From the NCBI RefSeq assembly GCF_003601975.1, contig NZ_QZWZ01000007.1, positions 186,001 through 250,000 of the forward strand: a stretch of DNA of 64,000 nucleotides, given 5' to 3'. The notes beneath the pieces were generated by a model. It searched no databases. It was not told where the DNA came from and saw only the letters and a list, made by a program, of their open reading frames with translations. This document shows positions 16,991 to 25,924 of this stretch, one piece after another. The DNA comes from Mesorhizobium waimense. GTDB lineage: Bacteria; Pseudomonadota; Alphaproteobacteria; Rhizobiales; Rhizobiaceae. Each line of letters begins with the position of its first letter. Positions within the stretch are counted from its first letter, which is position 1. The position numbers were made by a program, and so were the translations under genes.

Positions 16991-17599
16991 ATGCACAGAC
17001 CCCGCAAGGAGAAGATCGCCGAGACACGCGCCAAGCTGATCACGGCCGCCCGCCATGCCTTCGGCACTATCGGCTATGCGGAAGCCTCGATGGATGATTT
17101 CACCGCCTCGGCCGGGCTGACGCGCGGCGCGCTCTATCATCACTTCGGCGACAAGAAGGGACTGTTGCAGGCGGTGATCGCCGAGATCGACGGCGAGATG
17201 GCGGTGCGGGTCAACGAGGTGGCGGCGATGGCGCCGACCCGCTGGCAGAGCTTCGTCGACGAATGCACCACCTATATCGAGATGGCGCTGGAGCCGGAAA
17301 TCCAGCGCATCATGTTCCGCGACGGTCCGGCGGTGCTGGGCGATCCGGCACAGTGGGCGAACGCCAATGCGTGCGCGGCTTCGATCACCGGTCACCTGAC
17401 CAGGCTGCAGGAGGAGGGAGTGGTCGTCGCCGACCTCGACCCCGAGACCGCCGCGCGACTGATCAACGGCGCGAGCAGCCAGGCGTCTCAGCGGATCGCC
17501 AATTCACAAGACCCCGAGGCGACGTCGAAGAAGGTGGTGGCGGCCTTCAAGCAGTTGCTCGAAGGCTTGCTCAAAAAGGCCGACGGTCCCGCCGACTAG
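16991..17599 (+). CDS. TetR family transcriptional regulator
   Basis: A 202-residue protein. The helix-turn-helix lies at about residues 10-55, with the family pattern FGTIGYAEASMDDFTASAG then LTRGALYHHFGDKKGLL. The rest is the all-helical ligand-binding and dimer domain. It most likely binds the three CATACGnnnCGTATG palindromes immediately upstream, controlling itself and the divergent MFS pump. The ATG at 16991 has only a weak ribosome site (AGGG). The ligand is unknown. Confidence 0.93.
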   Translation: MHRPRKEKIAETRAKLITAARHAFGTIGYAEASMDDFTASAGLTRGALYHHFGDKKGLLQAVIAEIDGEMAVRVNEVAAMAPTRWQSFVDECTTYIEMALEPEIQRIMFRDGPAVLGDPAQWANANACAASITGHLTRLQEEGVVVADLDPETAARLINGASSQASQRIANSQDPEATSKKVVAAFKQLLEGLLKKADGPAD

Positions 17600-17713
17600 C
17601 GTTGATAAGCCAAGGATGTGCACCGGTTTTGCGGCCGCGCGGCGCTACCCGAGATTGACAATCGCAAGGTTGAGATCATCCTCTGCGACCATCTCTGAGG
17701 CGGGGATTCGGCG

Positions 17714-18700
17714 ATGTGGGACTTCAGCATCGGCAGGTCGGTGTCCATCATGATCAGGACATGGCCCTTCATCGTCTTCCGCATGATCGTCTATTTCGGC
17801 ATCACGCTGGCCTACATCATGGCGACCGGTACCGGCGCCAGTGTCGGCTACGGCGTCGGCCACATCTCCACCGACCCAGATGGCCCGCTGTCCTTTGCGC
17901 TGTGGGGCGGCGTGGTCGGCTTCGGCGTCGTCTCGATCGCCGTCTACTGGACCCGCGAATACATCCTCTACATCGTCAAGGCCGGCCATGTCGCGGTCAT
18001 GGTGCATCTGATCGACGGCCAGGATGTGCCTGGCGGCCAGGACCAGATTTCCTATGCCAGGGCCGTGGTGACCGAGCGTTTCGCCGAGGCCAATGTGCTG
18101 TTCGTGCTCGACCAACTGGTCAAGGGCGCCATCCGCGCCATCACCGGCCTGATAGGCGGCATCGCCGCCTTCCTGCCCATTCCGGGCCTGAGCGGCCTGG
18201 TCAGCTTCATCAACACCGTCATCCGCATGTCGCTGACCTATGTCGACGAGATCATCCTCGGCTACAACATCCGCGTCAATTCCACCTCGCCCTTCGAGAC
18301 GGCCAGGCAGGGCATCGTGCTCTACGCGCAGAACGGCAAGATCATGGTCAAGAACGCGATCTGGCTGGCGGTGATCATGTGGGGCGTGTCGTTCGTCATT
18401 TTCCTGCTGATGCTGGCGCCCGCCGGCGCCATCCTCTGGTTCATGCCGGGACAGCTCGCCGGCTGGGCTTTCGTGCTGGCCATCGTCTTTGCCTGGGCCT
18501 TCAAGGCAGCCTTCATCGAGCCCTTCGCCATCGCCTCTCTGATGCAGGTCTATTTCAGGACCATCGAGGGCCAGGTGCCCAATCCCGAATGGGACCGGCG
18601 GCTGTCGGAAGCCTCCTCGAAATTCAGGGACCTCAAGGACAAGGCGCTGGCTTCGTTCGGCGGCTCGCGCTGGAGCCAGCCGGCGCCCAATAACCAATAG
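17714..18700 (+). CDS. Conserved-looking integral membrane protein of unknown function
   Basis: A 328-residue protein with about five or six hydrophobic segments: two near residues 20-75, an amphipathic stretch near 135-160 (FLPIPGLSGLVSF), and two long ones near 215-280. A hydrophilic C-terminal tail (NPEWDRRLSEASSKF...) follows. No known family motif is recognised. A GAGG site lies before the ATG. It is flanked by tetR and the deacetylase-like gene in the same direction, with gaps over 80 bases, so it may be monocistronic. Confidence 0.8.
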   Translation: MWDFSIGRSVSIMIRTWPFIVFRMIVYFGITLAYIMATGTGASVGYGVGHISTDPDGPLSFALWGGVVGFGVVSIAVYWTREYILYIVKAGHVAVMVHLIDGQDVPGGQDQISYARAVVTERFAEANVLFVLDQLVKGAIRAITGLIGGIAAFLPIPGLSGLVSFINTVIRMSLTYVDEIILGYNIRVNSTSPFETARQGIVLYAQNGKIMVKNAIWLAVIMWGVSFVIFLLMLAPAGAILWFMPGQLAGWAFVLAIVFAWAFKAAFIEPFAIASLMQVYFRTIEGQVPNPEWDRRLSEASSKFRDLKDKALASFGGSRWSQPAPNNQ

Positions 18701-18781
18701 CCCCACCTAATCCCTGTTGAACATCACGCCACGCAGGCGCGAAAACATGGTCAAAGCGCCCGCACGCGCCTATATCGGGGC

Positions 18782-19708
18782 ATGGTTACCAAGCTTTACA
18801 CCCATCCGATCTTCCTCGAACACCTGACGCCATCAGGCCATCCGGAGCGACCAGACCGCTTGCGCGCCATCGAGCGCGTGCTCGATGACGAGGCCTTTGC
18901 CGCGCTCGACCGGGTCAAGGCGCCTGAAGGCGACGAGGCAACCATCCTTTATGCCCACCCTGAGGACTTCGTCGCCCGCGTCCGTGCCGCGATCCCCGAG
19001 ACCGGCATCGTCTCGATCGACGCCGACACCAGCGCCAGCCCCAAAAGCTGGCAGGCGGCGGTGACGGCGATCGGCGCCGCCAATGCCGCCGTCGACGATG
19101 TCTTCGAGGGCCGCGCCGCCAATGCCTTCGTCGCCGCGCGGCCGCCCGGCCACCATGCCGAGAAGACCACGGCGATGGGCTTCTGCCTGTTCAACACCGC
19201 GGCGATCGCGGCGCGCTATGCGCAAAGGAAACATCAGGCCGAGCGCGTCGCCGTCGTCGACTGGGACGTCCACCACGGCAACGGCACGCAGGACATTTTT
19301 TGGGACGATCCGTCGGTGCTTTATTGCTCGACGCACCAGATGCCGCTCTATCCCGGCACTGGCGCGAAGAACGAAACCGGCGCCGGCAACATCGTCAACG
19401 CGCCGCTGGCGCCGCGCACCGGCAGCGAGGTTTTTCGCGACGCCTTCCTGTCGCGCGTCCTGCCGGCGCTCGACGATTTCGCCCCCGACCTGATCATCAT
19501 TTCCGCCGGTTTCGACGCGCACCATCGCGATCCGCTGGCCGAGATCAACCTGACCGAGGAGGATTTCGACTGGGCGACCGGCCAGCTGATGGAGCGCGCC
19601 GGGCGCCACAGCGGCAACCGCCTCGTCAGCCTGCTCGAGGGCGGCTACGATCTGCAGGGATTGGCATTTTCGGTCGCCGCCCATGTCGGGCGGCTGATGA
19701 AGGGATAG
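18782..19708 (+). CDS. Histone deacetylase family (AcuC/HdaH-like) amidohydrolase
   Basis: A 308-residue zinc hydrolase of the arginase/deacetylase fold. Visible active-site segments are RPPGHHAEK (paired His), FCLFNTAAIAARYA, DWDVHHGNGTQ (zinc Asp and His), CSTHQMPLYPG, and SAGFDAHHRDPL (second zinc Asp). Bacterial members remove acyl groups from small amides such as polyamines or from proteins; the substrate here is unknown. xseB begins three bases after its stop, so they are co-transcribed. Confidence 0.92.
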   Translation: MVTKLYTHPIFLEHLTPSGHPERPDRLRAIERVLDDEAFAALDRVKAPEGDEATILYAHPEDFVARVRAAIPETGIVSIDADTSASPKSWQAAVTAIGAANAAVDDVFEGRAANAFVAARPPGHHAEKTTAMGFCLFNTAAIAARYAQRKHQAERVAVVDWDVHHGNGTQDIFWDDPSVLYCSTHQMPLYPGTGAKNETGAGNIVNAPLAPRTGSEVFRDAFLSRVLPALDDFAPDLIIISAGFDAHHRDPLAEINLTEEDFDWATGQLMERAGRHSGNRLVSLLEGGYDLQGLAFSVAAHVGRLMKG

Positions 19709-19711
19709 GGT

Positions 19712-19963
19712 ATGGCAGGCGAAGGCAATGACGACGTCAAGGTGATGAGCTTCGAACAGGCGCTCGACGCGCTGGAGAAGATCGTCGACGATCTGGAGCG
19801 CGGCGACGTGCCGCTCGACCAGTCGATCCGCATCTACGAGCGCGGCGAAGCGCTGAAGGTGCATTGCGACCGGCTGCTGAAGGCGGCCGAAGACAAGGTC
19901 GAGAAGATCAGGCTGTCGCGCGATGGCAAGCCGGTGGGAACGGAGCCGCTGGACGCCGACTAG
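19712..19963 (+). CDS. xseB: Exodeoxyribonuclease VII small subunit
   Basis: An 83-residue XseB with the family core [26 protein letters not shown] and the following [15 protein letters not shown]. It assembles with XseA (not in the window) to degrade single-stranded DNA. It starts three bases after the deacetylase-like gene. The pairing of these two genes is known in rhizobial genomes as far as I remember. Confidence 0.95.
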   Translation: MAGEGNDDVKVMSFEQALDALEKIVDDLERGDVPLDQSIRIYERGEALKVHCDRLLKAAEDKVEKIRLSRDGKPVGTEPLDAD

Positions 19964-20009
19964 TTGGAAAAGGGGCGGGGCAAAGGAAAACAGGCAAGGA
20001 GCTCAAGCG

Positions 20010-20276
20010 ATGTGCAGAAACATCAAGACCCTGTTCAACTTCGAGCCGCCGGCGACGAATGACGAGGTGCATGACGCAGCACTGCAGTTCGTGCGCAAGC
20101 TGAGCGGCTCGACCAAGCCCTCGAAGCGCAACGAGCATGCCTTTAACCATGCCGTGGAAGCAATCACGGCCGCTGCGCGCGAGCTGCTCGATTCGATGGA
20201 AACCACGCAGGAACCGCGCAACCGTGAGGAAGTGGCGGCCAAGGCGAAAGCCAAATCCGCGCTTCGCTTCGCCTGA
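20010..20276 (+). CDS. DUF2277 protein
   Basis: An 88-residue protein beginning MCRNIKTLFNFEPPAT, which is the hallmark of DUF2277. The rest is helical and ends in an Ala/Lys-rich tail. No function is known to me. The ATG at 20010 has AAGGAG eight bases upstream. An earlier in-frame ATG overlaps xseB and is rejected. Pirin follows nine bases after its stop. Confidence 0.9.
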   Translation: MCRNIKTLFNFEPPATNDEVHDAALQFVRKLSGSTKPSKRNEHAFNHAVEAITAAARELLDSMETTQEPRNREEVAAKAKAKSALRFA

Positions 20277-20285
20277 GGAGACCTG

Positions 20286-21206
20286 ATGAGCTTCTTTCCC
20301 GGCAACGATCCTTCGCCTGGCGATGCCTTCGCTTGCGACCAGATCGAGCTGATGGTCATTCCGAATGCCAAGGACATTGGCGGGTTCCAGGTCCGCCGCG
20401 CTTTACCGACCGCCAGGCGGCGGCTGGTCGGCCCCTTCATCTTCTTCGACCGCATGGGCCCGGCCATCCTGCGGGCCGACCAGGCGCTCGACGTGCGTCC
20501 GCATCCGCACATCGGCCTGTCGACGGTGACCTATCTGTTCGACGGCAAGATCAGGCATCGCGATTCGCTCGGCACCGAAATGGTGATCGAGCCCGGCGAC
20601 GTGAACCTGATGACCGCTGGTCGCGGCATCGTCCATTCCGAGCGCACGCCGGAGGAATTGCGCGGCGCGCCGATGTCGATCTCCGGGCTGCAGACCTGGC
20701 TGGCACTGCCCGACGGCAAGGAGGAGGTCGCCCCGGTCTTCGAGAACACCGCCGCCCTTCATCTGCCTGAGATCGATGCCGAGGGCATCAGCGGTCGCGT
20801 CGTCATCGGCGCGCTTTCCGGGCTGCGGTCGCCGGTCACCACCGCCTCGGAGACGCTCTACGCCGATCTGAGGCTGGCCCCGGGCGCCAGCGTGAAAATC
20901 CCCGCCGATGCCGAGGAGCGCGCCATCTACACGCTGGAAGGTGAGGTTTCGATTGCCAGTGACCGGTTCCCGGCCGAGCGGCTTTTGGTGTTCAAGCCTG
21001 GCGACGAGATCGTCGTTTCGTCCGAGAACGGCGCCCATTTCATGCTGTTCGGCGGCGCCTCGCTTGGTTCCAAGCGCTATATCTGGTGGAATTTCGTTTC
21101 GTCGTCGAAGGAACGCATCGAACAGGCGAAGGAAGAATGGAAGACCGGCCGCTTCGATATCGTTCCTGGAGACGAGGAAGAGTTCATTCCGTTACCGAAC
21201 AATTAA
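20286..21206 (+). CDS. Pirin family protein
   Basis: A 306-residue bicupin. The N-terminal cupin has the metal-binding pattern VRPHPHIGLSTVTYLFDG and a later GRGIVHSERTPEE, supplying the His/Glu ligands of pirins. The C-terminal part (about 190-306) fits the pirin C-terminal domain. Bacterial pirins have been linked to quercetinase activity or to regulation of central metabolism; which applies here cannot be told. It likely forms an operon with DUF2277 upstream. Confidence 0.92.
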   Translation: MSFFPGNDPSPGDAFACDQIELMVIPNAKDIGGFQVRRALPTARRRLVGPFIFFDRMGPAILRADQALDVRPHPHIGLSTVTYLFDGKIRHRDSLGTEMVIEPGDVNLMTAGRGIVHSERTPEELRGAPMSISGLQTWLALPDGKEEVAPVFENTAALHLPEIDAEGISGRVVIGALSGLRSPVTTASETLYADLRLAPGASVKIPADAEERAIYTLEGEVSIASDRFPAERLLVFKPGDEIVVSSENGAHFMLFGGASLGSKRYIWWNFVSSSKERIEQAKEEWKTGRFDIVPGDEEEFIPLPNN

Positions 21207-21314
21207 CGCCAGAGCTACCCGCGTCACTGACACGCATTTACATTCGCCGGCGGGCGGCATATTTCGCCAATGATCAACGCGCATGAACATCAAGCTTCAG
21301 CAGGCTCCTAAACA

Positions 21315-23228
21315 GTGAACGCAACGCTGCATACGCCGCTTCTCGACAAGGTCCGCATTCCGGCCGACCTCAGGACGCTTGACGAAGGCCAGCTGCCGCA
21401 GCTCGCTTCGGAGTTGCGCGCGGAGCTGATCGATGCCGTTTCGCACACTGGCGGGCATCTCGGCGCCGGCCTTGGCGTGGTCGAACTGACGGTAGCACTG
21501 CACTATGTCTTCAACACGCCGGACGACCGGCTGATCTGGGATGTCGGCCACCAGGCCTACCCGCACAAGATCCTGACCGGCCGCCGCGACCGCATCCGCA
21601 CGCTGCGCCAGGAGGGCGGCCTTTCCGGCTTCACCCGCCGCGCCGAGAGCGAATACGACCCGTTCGGCGCCGCCCACTCCTCGACCTCGATTTCCGCCGG
21701 CCTCGGCATGGCGATGGCGCGCGACCTCTCCGGCGGCCGCAACAACGTCATCGCCGTTATCGGCGACGGCGCCATGTCGGCCGGCATGGCCTATGAAGCG
21801 ATGAACAATGCCGGCGCGCTCGACGCCCGCCTGATCGTCATCCTCAACGACAACGACATGTCGATCGCCCCGCCGACCGGTGCGATGAGCGCCTATCTGG
21901 CGCGTCTGGCTTCCGGGAGGACCTATCTCGGCCTGCGCGATTTCGGCAAGAAGCTGACCTCCTATCTCGGCAAGCGCGCCGACCGCGCCATCACCCGGGC
22001 GGTCGAGCATGCGCGTGGCTACGTCACCGGCGGCACGCTGTTCGAGGAGCTTGGATTCTACCACATCGGCCCGATCGACGGGCACAATCTCGAGCACCTG
22101 ATCCCGGTGCTGAAGAACGTCCGCGACAATGGCGACGGCCCGGTGCTGATCCATGTCGTGACCCAGAAGGGCAAGGGCTATGGCCCGGCCGAGGCCGCCG
22201 CCGACAAATATCACGGCGTCAACAAATTCGACGTCATCACCGGTGCACAGGCCAAGGCCCCTGCCAATGCGCCGAGCTACACCAAGGTCTTCGCCGAAAG
22301 CCTTGTCCAGGAAGGTCGCGAGGACGACCGCATCGTCGCCGTCACCGCCGCCATGCCGAACGGCACCGGCCTCGATCTCTTCGGCGAGGCGTTCCCGTCC
22401 AGAACCTTCGACGTCGGTATCGCCGAGCAGCACGCGGTGACCTTCGCCGCTGGCCTTGCCACCGAAGGCTACAAGCCCTTCGCCGCCATCTACTCGACCT
22501 TCCTACAGCGTGCCTACGATCAGGTCGTCCACGATGTGGCGATCCAGAAATTGCCGGTGCGCTTCCCCATCGACCGCGCCGGCTTCGTCGGCGCCGATGG
22601 CGCCACCCATTGCGGCGCCTTCGACACCACCTTCCTGGCGACGCTGCCCGGCTTCGTCGTCATGGCGGCGGCCGACGAAGCGGAGCTGCGTCACATGGTG
22701 CGCACCGCGGCGCACTATGATGACGGCCCCATCGCCTTCCGCTATCCACGCGGCAATGGCGTCGGCGTCGACATGCCGGAACGCGGCTCCGTGCTCGAAA
22801 TCGGCAAGGGCCGCATCGTCAGGGAAGGCACCAAGGTGGCGCTGCTGTCCTTCGGCACGCGGCTGCAGGACTGTCTGCTGGCTGCCGAGGAGCTTGGCGC
22901 GGCCGGTCTTTCCACCACGGTCGCCGACGCCCGTTTCGCCAAGCCGCTCGACGAGGATCTGATCCGCCGGCTCGCCCGCTCGCATGAGGTGCTGGTGACG
23001 GTGGAAGAGGGTGCGGTCGGCGGCTTCGCCAGCCATGTGCTGCAGTTCCTCGCCCATGAAGGCTTGCTCGAAAGCGGGCTCAAGGTGCGTCCGCTGGTGC
23101 TGCCGGACGATTTCACCGACCACGCCAAGCCCGAGAAGATGTATGCCGATGCCGGGCTGGACTCGACCGGCATCGTGCGCACGGTCTTTGCCGCGCTCGG
23201 CCATACCGCCCACGCGCAGCGGGCTTGA
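21315..23228 (+). CDS. dxs: 1-deoxy-D-xylulose-5-phosphate synthase
   Basis: A 637-residue thiamine-diphosphate enzyme making DXP from pyruvate and glyceraldehyde 3-phosphate, the first step of the MEP isoprenoid pathway. The window also has ispH, the last step. The ThDP motif runs from [19 protein letters not shown] to the Asn in NDNDMSI. The second domain shows [15 protein letters not shown]. The start is GTG, overlapped in GTGA by a possible 11-codon upstream ORF at 21283-21318. The ribosome site is weak (CAGG), so the start is slightly uncertain. Confidence 0.97.
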   Translation: MNATLHTPLLDKVRIPADLRTLDEGQLPQLASELRAELIDAVSHTGGHLGAGLGVVELTVALHYVFNTPDDRLIWDVGHQAYPHKILTGRRDRIRTLRQEGGLSGFTRRAESEYDPFGAAHSSTSISAGLGMAMARDLSGGRNNVIAVIGDGAMSAGMAYEAMNNAGALDARLIVILNDNDMSIAPPTGAMSAYLARLASGRTYLGLRDFGKKLTSYLGKRADRAITRAVEHARGYVTGGTLFEELGFYHIGPIDGHNLEHLIPVLKNVRDNGDGPVLIHVVTQKGKGYGPAEAAADKYHGVNKFDVITGAQAKAPANAPSYTKVFAESLVQEGREDDRIVAVTAAMPNGTGLDLFGEAFPSRTFDVGIAEQHAVTFAAGLATEGYKPFAAIYSTFLQRAYDQVVHDVAIQKLPVRFPIDRAGFVGADGATHCGAFDTTFLATLPGFVVMAAADEAELRHMVRTAAHYDDGPIAFRYPRGNGVGVDMPERGSVLEIGKGRIVREGTKVALLSFGTRLQDCLLAAEELGAAGLSTTVADARFAKPLDEDLIRRLARSHEVLVTVEEGAVGGFASHVLQFLAHEGLLESGLKVRPLVLPDDFTDHAKPEKMYADAGLDSTGIVRTVFAALGHTAHAQRA

Positions 23229-23376
23229 ATCAAAACCTCAAGCCTCTGAATCAGTTTGCCGGCTTGCGGCTGTAACGCCCTGTTTACGCTGCCATTTGGC
23301 GTTTTGCTTACCCTGTCTTTTGGCCGTTTCTCAACGTCGCCCTGCTAGAAGGCAGTCCGGCGGGGAACGACAAGAC

Positions 23377-23670
23377 ATGAAAACGCTTTTCTACGGCATG
23401 ACCATTTCGGCCGCCATCGCAGCACCAGCGATGGCCGAAACGCGCTACGACCGCAATCTCGAAAAGGCGGCGATGGACATCGTCGCCGGCAAGATCGGGG
23501 GCATTCGCGGCGGCTTTTCCTATAAGCAGCGTCCGCAATTCGTCGTCGTGCCGGACGCCGTCGAGCCGCCGTTGGTTCCCGCCGAGCGCCCGGGCAGGCA
23601 AGCCTCCGGCGACAGCAATGACGGTCTGGCGCCGGCCGTCGAGCGGCCGATTTCGCGAACCGTCTTCTAG
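23377..23670 (+). CDS. Small secreted hypothetical protein
   Basis: A 97-residue protein with a clean signal peptide (MKTLFYGMTISAAIAAPAMAE), then a short domain (LEKAAMDIVAGKIGGIRGG) and a Pro/Arg-rich tail. I recognise no family. The ATG at 23377 is preceded by GGGGAACGA. It lies between dxs and tlyA, about 150 and 54 bases away, in the same direction. The strong signal peptide makes it credible. Confidence 0.65.
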   Translation: MKTLFYGMTISAAIAAPAMAETRYDRNLEKAAMDIVAGKIGGIRGGFSYKQRPQFVVVPDAVEPPLVPAERPGRQASGDSNDGLAPAVERPISRTVF

Positions 23671-23724
23671 ATCTGCGGCTTCCAACATCCTTGCGTTCAT
23701 CACCCGCTTTCGCCATGAAGGCCG

Positions 23725-24489
23725 ATGAACTCCCCTCTGCCAGCCAGCAAGCGCCAGCGGCTCGACGAACTGCTCGTCGAACGCGGCCTGTTCGCCAGTC
23801 GCTCTCGTGCCCGCGACGCGATCGAGCGCGGCACGGTGACGGTCGATGGCACCATCGCCCGCAAGCCTGGTCAGACCGTCCTGCCGCAATGCCTGATCGC
23901 GATCGACGACCCGGCGCAGGGTTACGTGTCGCGTGCGGCGCTGAAGCTGATCGCCGGGCTCGACCATTTCGGTTTCGGACCCGCCGGCTGCGAAGCGCTC
24001 GACATCGGCGCTTCGACCGGCGGCTTCTCACAGGTGCTGCTCGAACGCGGCGCGGCACATGTCACGGCGATCGATGTCGGCCACGGCCAGATGCATCCCG
24101 ACATCGCAGGCGATCCGCGCGTGACGGTCATCGAGGGCCTCAATGCTCGCGACCTCACTGTCGCCGATCTCGGCGGCCGCATTCCGGATTTTATCGTCTG
24201 CGATGTCAGCTTCATTTCGCTGAAGCTGGCGCTGCCGTCGGCGCTTGCATTGGCCTGCAGCGGCGCTCGCGCGGTGCTTCTGGTCAAGCCGCAATTCGAG
24301 GCCGGCCGCGCGGCGATCGGCAAGGGCGGCCTGCTTAAGGATCCCTATGACGCCGCCCGCGTTGCCGGCGTGCTGCAGGACTGGTTCGACAGCATGCCTG
24401 GTTGGCGCTCGCTGGGGCTGCATCTGTCGCCGATCGAGGGTGGCGACGGCAATCGTGAATTCCTGCTTGGTGGGATCAAGGATCGATGA
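23725..24489 (+). CDS. tlyA: TlyA-type rRNA (cytidine-2'-O)-methyltransferase
   Basis: A 254-residue protein. An S4 RNA-binding domain covers residues 7-65 (KRQRLDELLVERGLFASRS). An RrmJ-like SAM methyltransferase follows, with DIGASTGGFSQVLL as the SAM loop and VCDVSFISLKLALPS. In mycobacteria TlyA methylates 16S and 23S rRNA; older annotation calls it hemolysin. Its stop overlaps the next methyltransferase start by four bases (ATGA), so the two rRNA-modification genes are coupled. Confidence 0.93.
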   Translation: MNSPLPASKRQRLDELLVERGLFASRSRARDAIERGTVTVDGTIARKPGQTVLPQCLIAIDDPAQGYVSRAALKLIAGLDHFGFGPAGCEALDIGASTGGFSQVLLERGAAHVTAIDVGHGQMHPDIAGDPRVTVIEGLNARDLTVADLGGRIPDFIVCDVSFISLKLALPSALALACSGARAVLLVKPQFEAGRAAIGKGGLLKDPYDAARVAGVLQDWFDSMPGWRSLGLHLSPIEGGDGNREFLLGGIKDR

Positions 24490-25727
24490 GCGCGCGCTTC
24501 ACCATCGCAAGGCTGGGCTCGCAAGGCGACGGCGTCGCCGCGACCGAAACCGGCGAGGTCTTCATTCCCTTCACGCTGCCGGGCGAAACCGTCACCGCGG
24601 CGCGCGAAAAGGATCGCGCCACTTTGATGTCGGTGCTGGAGGCCTCGCCGCTCAGGATCGATCCGGCCTGCCGGCATTTCACCGAATGCGGCGGCTGCGC
24701 CGTCCAGCATCTGGAAGTCGAAGCCTACCGCCAATGGAAGCGCGACAAGGTCGTGCATGCGCTGAAGAGCAAGGGCATCGTTGGCGATATCGGCGCCTTG
24801 GTGCCGTGCGCGCCGGCGACGCGCCGCCGCGTCGTCTTCTCCGCCCGGCGCACCGAGGCCGGCATCCGGCTGGGCTTCGTGCGCGCGCTGTCGTCGGAAA
24901 TCATTGCCATCGAGGAATGTCCGATCTCGCTGCCCGTGATCGTCGCCGCGCTCGATTGTCTGAAGAAACTTGCCGAGCTGGTCTGCGCCACCACCAAATC
25001 GTTCCACATGACGGTGACGGTCACCGGGTCCGGCCTCGACGTCGCGGTCCACGAATCCGGCAAGCTCGGCGAGAACCAGCGCCGCATCGCTTCGAACTTC
25101 GTCATCGCCGAGGGACTGGCCAGGCTTTCGGTCGACGGCGAGATCATCGTCGAGCCGAAGAAGCCGGTGGTGCTGTTCGGCGGCGTCGCGGTCGCGGTGC
25201 CGCCGGGCGCCTTCCTGCAGGCCACCGAGGCGGCAGAGCAGGCCATGGCCGACATCGTCGGCCAGCATCTGTCGCGCGCCAAGAAGGTCGCCGACCTTTT
25301 CGCCGGTTGCGGCAGTTTCGCGCTACGCCTGGCCGCGAAGTCGGAGGTCCACGCAGCAGAAGGCGACGCGCCAGCGCTTGCGGCGCTCGACCGCGCCTTC
25401 CGTTTCGCCAATGGCCTGAAGCGGGTGACCAGCGAACGCCGCGATCTGTTCCGGCGCCCGCTTACCTTCAAGGAACTGAATGCCTTCGACGGCCTTGTCC
25501 TCGACCCGCCCCGCGCCGGCGCCGAGGACCAGTCGAAGCAGATCGCCCGCTCGGATGTGCCGTTCGTCGCCGCCGTGTCCTGCAATCCGGTGACGCTCGC
25601 GCGGGATTTGCGCATCCTCATCGACGGCGGCTATGCCTTGAAGAGCGTGACGCCGATCGACCAGTTCCTGTGGTCGCCGCATGTCGAGGCTGTCGCGCTG
25701 CTGGAAAAGCCAAGGCGGCGGCGGTAG
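24486..25727 (+). CDS. RlmD/TrmA-type RNA 5-methyluridine methyltransferase
   Basis: A 413-residue class I SAM methyltransferase. An iron-sulfur cluster is predicted from Cys62, Cys68 and Cys71 (CRHFTECGGC) plus a fourth Cys in EECPIS. The SAM site is ADLFAGCGSFAL, the substrate loop LDPPRAGAE, and the catalytic Cys lies in VSCNPVTLARD. These place it with RlmC/RlmD/TrmA enzymes that make m5U in rRNA or tRNA; which nucleotide is not clear. The N-terminal TRAM-like segment is short but present. It overlaps tlyA by four bases. Confidence 0.92.
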   Translation: MSARFTIARLGSQGDGVAATETGEVFIPFTLPGETVTAAREKDRATLMSVLEASPLRIDPACRHFTECGGCAVQHLEVEAYRQWKRDKVVHALKSKGIVGDIGALVPCAPATRRRVVFSARRTEAGIRLGFVRALSSEIIAIEECPISLPVIVAALDCLKKLAELVCATTKSFHMTVTVTGSGLDVAVHESGKLGENQRRIASNFVIAEGLARLSVDGEIIVEPKKPVVLFGGVAVAVPPGAFLQATEAAEQAMADIVGQHLSRAKKVADLFAGCGSFALRLAAKSEVHAAEGDAPALAALDRAFRFANGLKRVTSERRDLFRRPLTFKELNAFDGLVLDPPRAGAEDQSKQIARSDVPFVAAVSCNPVTLARDLRILIDGGYALKSVTPIDQFLWSPHVEAVALLEKPRRRR

Positions 25728-25924
25728 ATCATTCGCGAGTTTGGCGACGCGGTGCTTCGACGAGCACGCCTGCGTCCATTTCTCTTAAGGTTTTCGGCTT
25801 GCCTTTTTTGGGCAGGGACCCGAACACATCCTCTGGTCGCGTTGTAGGAAAGACCGGAGCAGGTTATGTGACCTCGCTCTCGGTCAAACCGGTGACTACG
25901 AACTTTTCTCCAGTGGCCATCGCG

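Noticed and set aside
17714..18700. Possible similarity of the membrane protein to eukaryotic choline-transporter-like (SLC44) proteins
   Set aside because: Only the general layout and a loose stretch near the last two spans resembled them; no diagnostic motif could be confirmed, so I left it as unknown.
21297..22433. A 378-codon open frame antisense to dxs
   Set aside because: Shadow frame with Arg/Gly-rich composition opposite a certain gene.
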